The notes beneath the pieces are model-generated. The model saw nothing but the letters and a program-made list of their open reading frames with translations. It made no database searches and was not told the DNA's origin. The translations under genes and the position numbers were made by a program. This document shows positions 25,774 to 33,815 of a stretch of DNA of 64,000 nt, piece after piece. The stretch comes from Aureibaculum algae (GTDB lineage Bacteria; Bacteroidota; Bacteroidia; Flavobacteriales; Flavobacteriaceae), in assembly GCF_006065315.1 (NCBI RefSeq), contig NZ_CP040749.1, positions 3,804,001 through 3,868,000 on the forward strand. The letters are read 5' to 3'. Positions within the stretch are counted from its first letter, which is position 1; each line of letters starts with the position of its first letter.

Positions 25774-25848
25774 ATTTGTTAATCTTAAGACTACAAATAA
25801 AAAGTAATACCTTTGATTTATAAAGGACATTTGTCTCAACTGAAAAAA

Positions 25849-26403
25849 ATGATTAGAACAAATATTGAACTATTGGAATATATTGAAGCATTTAGAAATT
25901 CAATTCATTATTTTATTGAAGAGGAAATTCAAAAGGAGCAAAAAATAATATACCAGAATAGAAATAGCTCTTTTGGGTATATTATTAAAAATGGCATTGC
26001 AAAATGTTTTTTAACGGATGAGAATGGAAATGATTTTATTCAAGAATTTTTTAGTGAAGGAGAATTATTTGGAGAAATTGAAATAATAAATAATACTAAT
26101 AACTTTTGCACAGTTGAATCTATTTCAGAAATGACCGTTTATAAAATATCTAAAACCAACTTTCAATATCTTTTAGAAAATGACCAAAAATTTAATAATT
26201 TAATTATGAAATCATTTGCGAAAAAAATTCAATATAAAGCAGTAAGACATTCTTATAATCAACTGCATTCTATTAAATCTAATCTTTTTAGATTGCAACA
26301 ATCAACTTTAGATTTTATGGAAATTATTTCAAAAAATGATATCGCAAGCTATTTAGGAATTAGTTTAAGAAGTTTAAATAGGATTTTAAAAGATAAGAGT
26401 TAA
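25849..26403 (+). CDS. Crp/Fnr-family regulator (cassette 8)
   Basis: The protein has 184 residues from the ATG at 25849. An upstream ATG (25813) lies inside a -7-like TACCTTTG (25808-25815) and is unlikely. The cyclic-nucleotide-binding fold (SSFGYIIKNGIAKCFLTDENGNDFIQEFFSEGELFGEIEII) precedes a C-terminal HTH (ISKNDIASYLGISLRSLNRILK). It diverges from the HD/MFS operon and probably regulates it. The cassette ends 8 bp after the stop with GTTTTACAAC. It is distinct from the regulator in cassette 5. Confidence 0.88.
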   Translation: MIRTNIELLEYIEAFRNSIHYFIEEEIQKEQKIIYQNRNSSFGYIIKNGIAKCFLTDENGNDFIQEFFSEGELFGEIEIINNTNNFCTVESISEMTVYKISKTNFQYLLENDQKFNNLIMKSFAKKIQYKAVRHSYNQLHSIKSNLFRLQQSTLDFMEIISKNDIASYLGISLRSLNRILKDKS

Positions 26404-26426
26404 CAAAAACGTTTTACAACACCATA

Positions 26427-27870
26427 TCCTATGTAAAGCACTTTCCCGAGTCTTAGGTTAAATATACAATATTTTTCTTTTTTTTAATTCATGATATTAT
26501 TTTTAGTGTTGAACTGTTGATTACGCTTTTTGCGTTATCAATAATTCAATGCTAGCTTTATAAAACTCCGCATCCTATATGTGGTATCCGTCTTTAGCGA
26601 ATCCACCAGCATCTCTATGATGATTTTGGCAAACAAGGCAACTTGCTATAAATATGTGATAACTGTATTAGAGTTTCACCTACGGTGTTTTGTTGTCCTA
26701 TCTTTTGTGCCAATTTTATAATGAGTTTTAAGCTTGTTTTATGTTTTTATTTAACTAACTACACCTACTTCATAAGGAATTTCAGTTCTAATTACTGCAT
26801 GAATTCGACTCAAGAGTTTCCTCGCTACTTTTACCAATATGCGTTTGACATCTTTACCTGAATGTGACCGATAATAGGCCTGCATAACTGGATCAAAACG
26901 CAACGCTTGCCAAGTAGCTTCTACCAAATAACTACGCATTAGCCGATTTGCTCTTGGGGTTAACCCTGAAGTTTTGAGATTATCTCCACTTTGGTGTACC
27001 CAGGGAACCAATCCTACATAACTGGCTAATTGTTTGAAATTTTTAAAACGCCTTAAATCACCCAATTCACATAATAATCCACAAGCTACTATGCCTCCTA
27101 CTCCCGGAACTGATCGTAATAAATAATAATCTTTCTTATAATGCTTACGACAATAGGCACGTAATTTTGTACTCACATCTCGCTTTTGCTTATCTATATA
27201 TTCATAGGTAATAAGACGTGTCTCAAAACAATAATCCATTGTAGGATATTCAAAAGTCAAATTTCTTAACCAATCTCTAAAATTATGAGACCAATGACTA
27301 TTGTCAAATGGCTTTGGAATTTCAATCCCCAAATACAACAATTGCATCTTTATTTGAGTCTTTATTTTTCGATGTTCTTTAACCAGCTCATTTCTTCGAC
27401 GAAACAAACATCTTAACTGCTCTCGTTCTATTGAAGGAACATGAATTCCTTTGAGTCGGCCATCCTTTAATTCTTTACATAACATACGTGCATCGATCTT
27501 GTCGGTCTTTTGAAACTGGGCCTTGGCTGGACGATGAACATCTGCAGGGTTAACAACCTTTGCATGCCATCCAAATGAAATAAAATGTCGATAATGACTA
27601 AAGCCACAACAACCCGATTCATAACAGCAATAAACAGTATATCCCTTAAAATGCCTATCCACATACTTTTTTAAACTAAATGCATCTGGTGGAATAGTTA
27701 ACGATGATCCATCAAAAAGATCCGTTGCAGTACGAATTTTCCAACTTCGCTTGTGTACGTCAATTCCAATAAATAACTTTGATCTAGTAGTATCCTTTGT
27801 TTTCATAATAATAAGTTTTTGAACCTTAAAGTTATTAACTAAACTTTGGATACTGCTTTTACATGGTTGC
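26427..27870 (-). mobile_element. IS110-family element (IS1111-like), copy 3
   Basis: This is the third 1444-bp copy, inserted between AACACCATA and TATAATTTATTGC of a cassette site, in the same orientation as copies 1 and 2. Its 3' noncoding part is at 26427-26750. Confidence 0.88.
26751..27806 (-). CDS. IS110-family transposase, copy 3
   Basis: This 351-residue protein is identical to the copies at 14228-15283 and 20083-21138, with intact DEDD and serine domains. Identity of all three proteins despite differing neighbours shows recent copying within this array. Confidence 0.95.
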   Translation of the reverse strand: MKTKDTTRSKLFIGIDVHKRSWKIRTATDLFDGSSLTIPPDAFSLKKYVDRHFKGYTVYCCYESGCCGFSHYRHFISFGWHAKVVNPADVHRPAKAQFQKTDKIDARMLCKELKDGRLKGIHVPSIEREQLRCLFRRRNELVKEHRKIKTQIKMQLLYLGIEIPKPFDNSHWSHNFRDWLRNLTFEYPTMDYCFETRLITYEYIDKQKRDVSTKLRAYCRKHYKKDYYLLRSVPGVGGIVACGLLCELGDLRRFKNFKQLASYVGLVPWVHQSGDNLKTSGLTPRANRLMRSYLVEATWQALRFDPVMQAYYRSHSGKDVKRILVKVARKLLSRIHAVIRTEIPYEVGVVS

Positions 27871-27997
27871 TATAATTTATTGCTGGCTTCTCGCCTACTT
27901 ACGAAAGTCCTCGCGGACTTTCTATCTGTGATTTATTTGCTAACTTTAGTGCTTAAAACACGCAACTAATCTTATACAAACACGTTAACTGCAATTA
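27871..27997 (+). repeat. attC-like site between cassettes 8 and 9, right part
   Basis: The left part is GTTTTACAACACCATA at 26411-26426, ahead of IS110 copy 3. This part reads TATAATTTATTGCTGGC, a hairpin GAAAGTCC-TCGC-GGACTTTC, then CGCAACTAATC, TTATACAAACAC and the arm GTTAACTGCAATTA (27984-27997). It is very close in sequence to the site at 15348-15470. Confidence 0.8.
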
Positions 27998-28480
27998 TGA
28001 CCCGTCCTGAATAAAGGCTACATAATTTTAAACATTATGTATAGAAATGACAAAGTAATTAGACGGTATTCAGAACCATTTAAATTGAAAATATTAGCCG
28101 AACTTACCACCGGAAAACACACAAAGAGCGAACTTTGTAAACTCTACTCTATTGCACCAACAACAGTCAATGAGTGGATTAAAAAGTACAATCGTAAAGA
28201 CTTAATGAACACCAGAGTAAAAGTGGAAACAAAAGACGAAATATCTAGAATTAAAACCCTTCAAAAAGAAATTGAACAGCTAAAAAAACTACTACTTAAA
28301 AAGGATCTAGATGCTATGGTATTAGATTCTTACCTAGAAGTAGCTGCTGAAGATCTAGGATATAAATCTGTTGCTGAGCTAAAAAAAAAGCTAAGTATAA
28401 AGCCTTAATCAAAGCTAAAGAGAAATCTAAGGGATTTGCTTCTTTAACATGACCCGTCCTGAAATAAGGCTACATAATTT
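27998..28480 (+). mobile_element. IS3-family remnant with duplicated left end
   Basis: TGACCCGTCCTGAATAAAGG (27998) recurs in the same orientation at 28450 as TGACCCGTCCTGAAATAAGG. Each copy continues GCTACATAATTT. Only the orfA part lies between them; the catalytic orfB and a proper inverted right end are missing. Confidence 0.7.
28037..28408 (+). pseudogene. IS3-family OrfA of a truncated element
   Basis: The 123 residues have an HTH (YSEPFKLKILAELTTGKHTKSELCKLYSIAPTTVNEWIKKY) and a coiled-coil tail (ISRIKTLQKEIEQLKKLLLKKDLDAMVLDSYLEVA). The orfA frame itself is intact, but no orfB follows, so the element cannot transpose by itself. About 40 bp after the stop comes a second copy of the element's left end. 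Confidence 0.8.
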
Positions 28481-28602
28481 GCAACAAGTTTGCATTAAAA
28501 TAATAGTATTAGACTAATATGAATTATTGTATACTTATTGAAGTTTTGCACTTTTCTAAAGTTTACGTATTTTAGACAAACGGTTAAAAATAATCTGTAA
28601 AA

Positions 28603-29109
28603 ATGACACCAATAGAACTGGATATTCAAAAAATAGATAATATCAGTAAACAGAAGGAACAAGAAAATCTAAAGTTTCGTACTTTTCTAAAAGGACAAGA
28701 TGATGTAAAATTGGATAGGATTGTGCATAGGTTGAATAAGTGTGTAGAAAGTCAAATTGACTGTACCGATTGTGGAAATTGTTGTAAAAATTTGAGGCCC
28801 TGTGTTAATAGTATGGAAATTGACACCCTGAAGTCAATTGATAAAGTTTCGCGAGAATATTTTGTAGAAAATTTTATTGAACAAAATGAATTAGAAGATA
28901 TTAAATTTCTAAAAGGCACCCCCTGTAAGTATTTAATTGATAAAAAATGTTCTATTTATGATGTTAGACCAAATGATTGTAAATCTTACCCACATATTAA
29001 TAAAAAAAAATTTAATTCAAGAACTTGGGGTATTATTGAAAATTACGCGATTTGCCCAATTGTTTTCAATGTGATTGAAAGATTAAAAACGGAATTAAGA
29101 TTTAGATAA
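28603..29109 (+). CDS. YkgJ-family cysteine-cluster protein (cassette 9)
   Basis: This 168-residue protein has a cysteine pattern typical of YkgJ/UPF0153: CTDCGNCCKNLRPCV, then GTPCKYLIDKKCSIYDVRPNDCKSYPH, and a late CPIV. These cysteines are thought to bind zinc or an Fe-S cluster. The function is unknown. It is the only complete gene in the last cassette, placed behind an IS remnant. The cassette's end arm (ATAATTGCA at 29126) matches its start less well than the others. Confidence 0.85.
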   Translation: MTPIELDIQKIDNISKQKEQENLKFRTFLKGQDDVKLDRIVHRLNKCVESQIDCTDCGNCCKNLRPCVNSMEIDTLKSIDKVSREYFVENFIEQNELEDIKFLKGTPCKYLIDKKCSIYDVRPNDCKSYPHINKKKFNSRTWGIIENYAICPIVFNVIERLKTELRFR

Positions 29110-29144
29110 TTTTTTAAATATAATGATAATTGCAACCTGACCGT

Positions 29145-29167
29145 TAATAATAATAATAATAATAATA
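29145..29167. repeat. TAA microsatellite
   Basis: TAA is repeated about seven times right after ACCGT at the end of the cassette array. It may mark a decayed cassette site: AATCGCGAAGCGATT, a perfect hairpin, follows at 29170-29184. Between 29185 and 29419 I see only AT-rich sequence and a candidate integrase arm site. Confidence 0.7.
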
Positions 29168-29419
29168 CGCAATCGCGAAGCGATTTCTTGAGTCTAACGG
29201 GTATTTCCATACATTAATCTGTTGATCTATTCAAGTCCATTAATCATTAATCCTAATTAATTTTCAAACCATTAAATATATTTTTATCTTTATACCTGTA
29301 AAAACGAATAGATTTTGTTTTTAAATAGTTCTTTTTGACTTTAGTGTGTAATTCGGTGAACGCATACAGTTAAAAGTGTTTTAAAATTATGATATACAGG
29401 GTGTTACGTATTTTTATTT

Positions 29420-29436
29420 AATCCTGCCACCCCGAC
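29420..29436 (+). other. Middle att site (end of element 1, start of element 2)
   Basis: AATCCTGCCACCCCGAC is identical to the tRNA-Pro 3' end at 6783-6799. It is not followed or preceded by other tRNA sequence, as expected for an att repeat. Confidence 0.85.
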
Positions 29437-29459
29437 TTTTTAACAAATCAATTAGTAAC

Positions 29460-29493
29460 AAAAACTTGATAATCGTATGATTATCAAGTTTTT
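29460..29493 (+). terminator. Terminator-like hairpin at the left end of element 2
   Basis: AAAAACTTGATAATC pairs perfectly with GATTATCAAGTTTTT around GTAT. The core TAATCGTATGATTA equals that of the hairpin behind the tRNA at 6822-6857. Confidence 0.75.
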
Positions 29494-29542
29494 GCAGTTT
29501 TAGGACTATCATTTAATTTGAATTGATTTAGTTAAAAAAGTG

Positions 29543-29590
29543 ACCTATTCGGTTACCTTTTTATAAATCCCATAAAAAAGGTAACCGAAT
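29543..29590. promoter_or_regulatory. Candidate integrase arm sites of element 2
   Basis: ACCTATTCGGTTACC (29543-29557) and the inverted GGTAACCGAAT (29580-29590) lie just ahead of the integrase gene. The 15-base form recurs exactly at 34290-34304 near the other end. This suggests integrase arm binding; some may also regulate the integrase promoter. Confidence 0.55.
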
Positions 29591-29640
29591 TGTTAAGATT
29601 TGACTTTTGTTTTTAATGTTCAATTTTAAAACAAAAGATT

Positions 29641-30885
29641 ATGAAAACTTCGTACACATTCAGTATTCTATTTTGGCTAAAACTTGCAAATGCTAAAAAT
29701 GGAAAAGCAACTCTTTATGCCAGAATTACAGTAAACGGTAAACGAGCAGAGTTATCTCTTAAGAGAAAAGTCACTATTTCTAATTGGAATCCTCAAAAGA
29801 CTAGATTAAAAGGCACTAGTGATGAAGCCAAACTAATTAATAATTACCTTAAACAGGTCAATGCTCAACTTTTTCAAACCTATCAAAAATTAAAGTCTGA
29901 AAAGAAATTAGTTACCGCTAGTATCATTAAAGCCCAATTTTCTGGGGATGAAAACCGTCATGCTCTATCTGATATTATTGAATATCACAATGAGTATATG
30001 AAATCTACACTACGTTGGGGAACGCAAAAGAACTACTTTACAACCCATAAGTATATTTTCCTTTTTCTTAAACAAAAACATAAAACATCAGATATGTTCT
30101 TATCTGAACTCGGTTATAAATTCATTATTGATTTTGAACGCTTTTTAAGACATCAAAAGTCCATGGGCAACAATACCGTAATGAAACACATAGAACGATT
30201 ACGAAAAATGATTACGTTAGCCTATAAGATGGAATGGATAGATAAAGACCCGTTCCTTAAATTCGAAGCTAAATACGAAAAAAAGGAAAGAACATTTTTG
30301 ACCCTTGAAGAATTACAGGCTATTGAAAAGAAAAAATTTAATATTCCAAGGTTACAACTCATTAAAGACTTATTTGTATTCAGTTGTTATACTGGATTGT
30401 CTTATGGCGATGTTATGGGTTTGACCAATGATAGTGTATGTATTGGAATTGATAAAAAGCAATGGATATATTTACAAAGACAAAAGACCAGTATTCCCGT
30501 TAAGATTCCATTATTAACCAAAGCATTAGAAATAATCGAAAAATACAAGCTTTACCCCTCCTCCATTAATAAAGAGAGCTTGTTTCCTACTATTTCTAAT
30601 CAGAAACTAAATTCTTACTTAAAAGAAATAGCGGATGTTTGTGGAATAACAAAGAATCTAACGTTTCATATTGCCAGACATACTTTTGCTACAACAGTAA
30701 CTTTAAGTAATGGCGTTCCCATAGAAACTGTATCAAAATTATTAGGTCATTCTAAAATTACAACTACCCAAATATATGCGAAAGTAATTGAAAGAAAAGT
30801 TAGTGATGATATGCAGAAACTTCATGATGTGTTTGAAAATCAAAAAAGTAAAGTAATTGAATCTGAACGTTTGAAACAAGTTTAA
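29641..30885 (+). CDS. Tyrosine integrase of element 2 (IntDOT-like)
   Basis: This 414-residue protein has the same three-domain layout as the integrase at 7017. The arm-binding domain starts TFSILFWLKLANAKNGKATLYARITVNGKRAELSLKR. The catalytic part has CYTGLSYGD (serine at the first arginine position), HIARHTFATTV and LGHSKITTTQIYAKV with the nucleophile tyrosine. It is clearly homologous to, but not a recent copy of, the element 1 integrase. It presumably recombines the same tRNA-Pro site. Confidence 0.93.
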   Translation: MKTSYTFSILFWLKLANAKNGKATLYARITVNGKRAELSLKRKVTISNWNPQKTRLKGTSDEAKLINNYLKQVNAQLFQTYQKLKSEKKLVTASIIKAQFSGDENRHALSDIIEYHNEYMKSTLRWGTQKNYFTTHKYIFLFLKQKHKTSDMFLSELGYKFIIDFERFLRHQKSMGNNTVMKHIERLRKMITLAYKMEWIDKDPFLKFEAKYEKKERTFLTLEELQAIEKKKFNIPRLQLIKDLFVFSCYTGLSYGDVMGLTNDSVCIGIDKKQWIYLQRQKTSIPVKIPLLTKALEIIEKYKLYPSSINKESLFPTISNQKLNSYLKEIADVCGITKNLTFHIARHTFATTVTLSNGVPIETVSKLLGHSKITTTQIYAKVIERKVSDDMQKLHDVFENQKSKVIESERLKQV

Positions 30886-31005
30886 AAAACCAATCTCATA
30901 GTTTGATTGTTATTTTTCTTTTCAATAGCAACTGTTTTTTTGAAAGTTGGCAAATGGCTTAAATTTATAGTTTTAAAAGTACTTTAATTATTAAGGCATT
31001 GCGAT

Positions 31006-31129
31006 AAGTGCAAGATGTGTTTTTGTTGCCACAAAAACAACCTTGTCCGCTCCCGATGGTCGCAGAGTTAAAAAAGTCTTTTAAGGCAAAAAAATAAACG
31101 TTTTTCAACTTGTGGATTTAGAGGCTGGT
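31006..31129 (+). repeat. Shared noncoding block, copy in element 2
   Basis: This is the counterpart of 10056-10181 and lies a similar distance behind element genes. GCAAGATGTGTTTTTG and TTTTTCAACTTGTGGATTTA are exact in both; the middle differs. The rest of the gap 30886-31408 shows no gene. A TTTACGGTTTGAACCGTAAA palindrome lies at 31220-31240. Confidence 0.7.
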
Positions 31130-31408
31130 ATTGAAATGGTATTGGAAGCTTTGAGGAGGATATAACTTTTCGTTGCTATTTTAATAAAAATCTTCAGTAT
31201 GGGTAATTTTATTTTTTATTTTACGGTTTGAACCGTAAAAAATTGCGGTTTAAATTGGGATATTTTGCGGTTCTTAAAAAAAGAACATCAAATTTTTTCT
31301 CTATATTAGCACCAGTAAACTGTGGATTTTGAAGTGTCTTTTTATAAAGTCCGCACTGTTTTTCTTTCCATTTAATCATTTATTTTACGAACTTTAACCT
31401 AATCTGTT

Positions 31409-32968
31409 ATGAAAAAGACCCTTAAATTATTTGTTGTATTTTTTGCCATTGTTTTATTATCTAATTGTGAGAAAGAACCCATACAAAACAATATTAAGAC
31501 TGAAAATAATTTAGGCATACTTATTGAAAGTGTTAGCATAGAAGAATTACAACAGAATGAAAAATTAGCATCTACTATAGATGGGATTGCAAGTGCCTTT
31601 GATATAAATAAACGTATTACCAAAAAGTCTAAAGGTGGTATAAACAGCAATGATAACAGTTTTACAATATTGACCGATAAAATATTAAAGGTAAAAACGG
31701 ATTCTAGCGAAGTATATACCTTTAAAATTAAAAAACCTACACTTGCCTCTTCTAGTTTTGAGAATTTTGTGATCCAAAAAAAGTATGATAATAATTATAA
31801 CTTTTATATTTATAGGTTTACGTTTGATGTGGGCGGTAAAAACAATGACTTTCCCTACAAAATTAGGAGGAAACGAGTAAGTAGCGACCAAATTAATATT
31901 GGAAAATTCCATAATTTTTTAAAACAAAATGACCTTCCCGATGGCTGTTATGACGCGTATTGTATTAAAAGCCCTAGAACTTTTGAATGTGATTGGATAT
32001 TGGAACCTACTGATTGCCCGAGTAATGGTTCTGGTAATGATAACAACAACAGTGGGGATAACGATGGGAATAATGACAACAATGGTGGTTCATGGGGAGA
32101 TATTAATCCCGATGGCATTTCTAACAATGGCGGTGTTACCGATGGCGATGATGATGACGATGCTATAACCCCAATAATTGAGGAGTTTTGCCAAGAGGGT
32201 TATATATTAGATGGTTCTGGAAATTGTGTTACAGAAGCCTATTTTGACGAACAAATTTTTATTGATGATGAATTTAAGGACAACCCTTGTTTAAAAGGTG
32301 TTTATGATGATATGGGTAAGGCCAGTAAATTTAAAGAATATTTGAACAATTTTGATGAAAATTTTACAAATCCTGTGGCTAATTTGAGGTTTTCTGTTGG
32401 TGTACATCCTATTTATCCAAATGCTACTGCTGTTACTGATGAACCTGATAATTACTTAATAAAAATAACATTTAACCCTAATACCCTAAATAGACCTAAA
32501 TTAGATATTGCAAGAACCATGATTCATGAGGTGATTCATGCTGAAATGTACAGAAAGCTGTTAAGTATTGCTAAACAACCAAACATACCTTGGACAGAAG
32601 AATTTATTCATAGCTTAAAAAATGATTACAAAGGTTTAACGGATTATTATACCCGTTACTGGTTGGAATGGCCCCTTGACCAACAACCCGGAGATCCTCA
32701 ACACCAATTAATGGCAGAACATTTTATTGATATAATAGTTCAGGCACTAAAAGATGTTGACAGTTCTCTTACAGATTTGCAGTATAAAGCTATTGCTTGG
32801 GCGGGTTTAAAAGGAACTAGTGAACCTAATGCTCTTAATCAGTTAGATCCTGCAACTGGTTTGCCTCAAAACCCAACTGTCGCATGGAGTAATGTCCCAT
32901 TAGCGGAACGATTATTGCTAAATTCCACATACGAAACTTTTAAATCAAGTAATACAAATTGTCAATAA
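31409..32968 (+). CDS. Lipoprotein with HExxH zinc-peptidase-like motif
   Basis: This 519-residue protein has a lipoprotein signal (MKKTLKLFVVFFAIVLLSNC). A low-complexity Asn/Asp/Gly linker lies at about residues 205-255. The C-terminal domain has the metallopeptidase-like motif H373-E-V-I-H377-A-E. The surrounding IARTMIHEVIHAEMYRKLL recalls the SprT/zincin helix; a third ligand may be the later MAEHFI. It is surface-anchored and possibly proteolytic or toxin-like. It is the main cargo of element 2. Its stop overlaps the start of the next gene (TAATG), so they are co-transcribed. Confidence 0.75.
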   Translation: MKKTLKLFVVFFAIVLLSNCEKEPIQNNIKTENNLGILIESVSIEELQQNEKLASTIDGIASAFDINKRITKKSKGGINSNDNSFTILTDKILKVKTDSSEVYTFKIKKPTLASSSFENFVIQKKYDNNYNFYIYRFTFDVGGKNNDFPYKIRRKRVSSDQINIGKFHNFLKQNDLPDGCYDAYCIKSPRTFECDWILEPTDCPSNGSGNDNNNSGDNDGNNDNNGGSWGDINPDGISNNGGVTDGDDDDDAITPIIEEFCQEGYILDGSGNCVTEAYFDEQIFIDDEFKDNPCLKGVYDDMGKASKFKEYLNNFDENFTNPVANLRFSVGVHPIYPNATAVTDEPDNYLIKITFNPNTLNRPKLDIARTMIHEVIHAEMYRKLLSIAKQPNIPWTEEFIHSLKNDYKGLTDYYTRYWLEWPLDQQPGDPQHQLMAEHFIDIIVQALKDVDSSLTDLQYKAIAWAGLKGTSEPNALNQLDPATGLPQNPTVAWSNVPLAERLLLNSTYETFKSSNTNCQ

Positions 32969-33393
32969 TGAGAAAGATATTATTTATTTTATTTTATTTT
33001 ATTTTATTTCAAGCCTTCTCTCAGGTAAAATTAAAAGACACTCTTTATGTTTTATATAAAGAGGATACAGAATTAATAAAAACTGAAAAACACAAAGGAA
33101 CAAATGTTAGAAATTTCGGAATATTACTTGATATATATAAAAATGAAAAGTTTCGAGATTCAATAATAGAAAGATATAGAAAACGCGGAGGTCGATCAGT
33201 TCCAACTTATATAACCTTTTCAGGGGTAAGAAATTTTGTAGTAACAGATAGTTTAGACAAATATAAATTTACAACAATAGAAGATATATCAAAACTAAAA
33301 ACGAAATTGGGATTTAATCAAAAAGTTTTTTTTATTGAAAAATTGGAATGTAATAAGTATATGTTTCATGAAACAAATAAGACAGATAATTAA
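32968..33393 (+). CDS. Small secreted protein of unknown function
   Basis: The protein has 141 residues from the ATG at 32968, which overlaps the previous stop. A signal peptide (MRKILFILFYFILFQAFSQ) is followed by a basic mature domain (LKDTLYVLYKEDTELIK, SVPTYITFSGVRNFVV, NQKVFFIEKLECNKYMFHE). I do not recognise a family. The start KDTLYVLYKED resembles KDTIYVKYENK in the next, frameshifted gene, so the two are probably paralogues. Its position behind a protease-like lipoprotein could mean a partner or immunity role, which is speculation. Confidence 0.65.
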   Translation: MRKILFILFYFILFQAFSQVKLKDTLYVLYKEDTELIKTEKHKGTNVRNFGILLDIYKNEKFRDSIIERYRKRGGRSVPTYITFSGVRNFVVTDSLDKYKFTTIEDISKLKTKLGFNQKVFFIEKLECNKYMFHETNKTDN

Positions 33394-33815
33394 ATCCAAA
33401 TTGAAAATTAGGTATTTCGTCATAATTATTAATTTATTAATATGTCCTTTTTTTAGTTTTGGGCAAAAACCTAAGTACCCAAAAGACACCATTTATGTGA
33501 AATACGAAAATAAAACTGGAAATAAAAAATGGTTTGGGAATTATGGTTATCGTAATAATAAAAAAAAAGGAATCTTATTTAATTTAAAAGGTGTTAATAG
33601 GCAATCTATGCACTTTATGTCTTAAGCATTTAAAAAACTATAAATTGTCCAATTTAAAAGAAATAGATGAAATGCGGCATAAATGGATATTTGAAAATAA
33701 AAGACCTCCCGCTGACAGGAATGGAGTGTTTCAAACGTATCTCATTGAAGAAATTTCAAAAGAAAAATTTGTTATCGATCCTGTAATTTGGAGAAGTGAA
33801 GGGGTTGTTGACTAA
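33368..33815 (+). pseudogene. Frameshifted paralogue of the preceding small secreted protein
   Basis: The first frame (ATG at 33368) gives a signal peptide (ending SFG) and YPKDTIYVKYENKTGNKKWF, and stops at 33625. The protein resumes in another frame around 33620 (LKHLKNYKLSNLKEIDEMRHKW, EISKEKFVIDPVIWRSEG) to 33815. One extra T near ATGTCTTAAG explains the shift. A sequencing error cannot be excluded. The start overlaps the end of the previous gene by 26 bp. Confidence 0.65.

Larger units (their letters stand above)
12202..29134 (+). mobile_element. Integron-like gene-cassette array of about nine units
   Basis: Units start with GTTRNNN and end with the reverse complement of their own start: GTTGTCATCA 12202 / TGATGACAAC 13245; GTTGTGCCTA 13439 / TAGGCACAAC 13888; GTTGGCAAC 15462 / GTTGCCAAC 16282; AGCTGAAT 16417 / ATTCAGCT 17575; GTTGACAAC 17772 / GTTGCCAAC 18303; GTTAGCACTA 18431 / TAGTGCTAAC 19743; GTTGTAAAAC 24006 / GTTTTACAAC 26411; a weaker TGCAATTAT 27991 / ATAATTGCA 29126. 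This is the geometry expected if each unit was once a circle with one attC-like site. Between units lie 120-200-bp palindromic sites. IS elements interrupt three sites. Confidence 0.85.
6800..29436. mobile_element. Integrative element 1 inserted in tRNA-Pro, carrying a gene-cassette array
   Basis: The element is bounded by copies of the tRNA-Pro 3' end at 6783-6799 and 29420-29436. It opens with its own terminator hairpin and an IntDOT-like integrase. It carries an XRE/HEPN pair, a zinc-ribbon protein, a XerC-like recombinase, an integron-like cassette array and several IS elements. A motif shared by both ends (TAGGTGTGCAATTAGGTG near 6899, TAGTGTGTAATTCGGTG at 29342) looks like integrase arm sites. 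No conjugation or relaxase genes are visible, so it is probably mobilised or moved by helper functions. Confidence 0.8.

Noticed and set aside
12202..29134. Calling the array a classical integron
   Set aside because: No IntI with its extra catalytic-domain segment is present, arms follow GTTRNNN rather than strict GTTRRRY, and the candidate recombinase is XerC-like. I therefore say integron-like.
12202..29134. CRISPR array
   Set aside because: The repeats are long, variable palindromes separated by genes, not short identical repeats with uniform spacers.
31929..32168. Met-rich 79-residue frame in the lipoprotein gene
   Set aside because: It is the shifted reading of the GAT/AAT-rich linker; a composition artefact.
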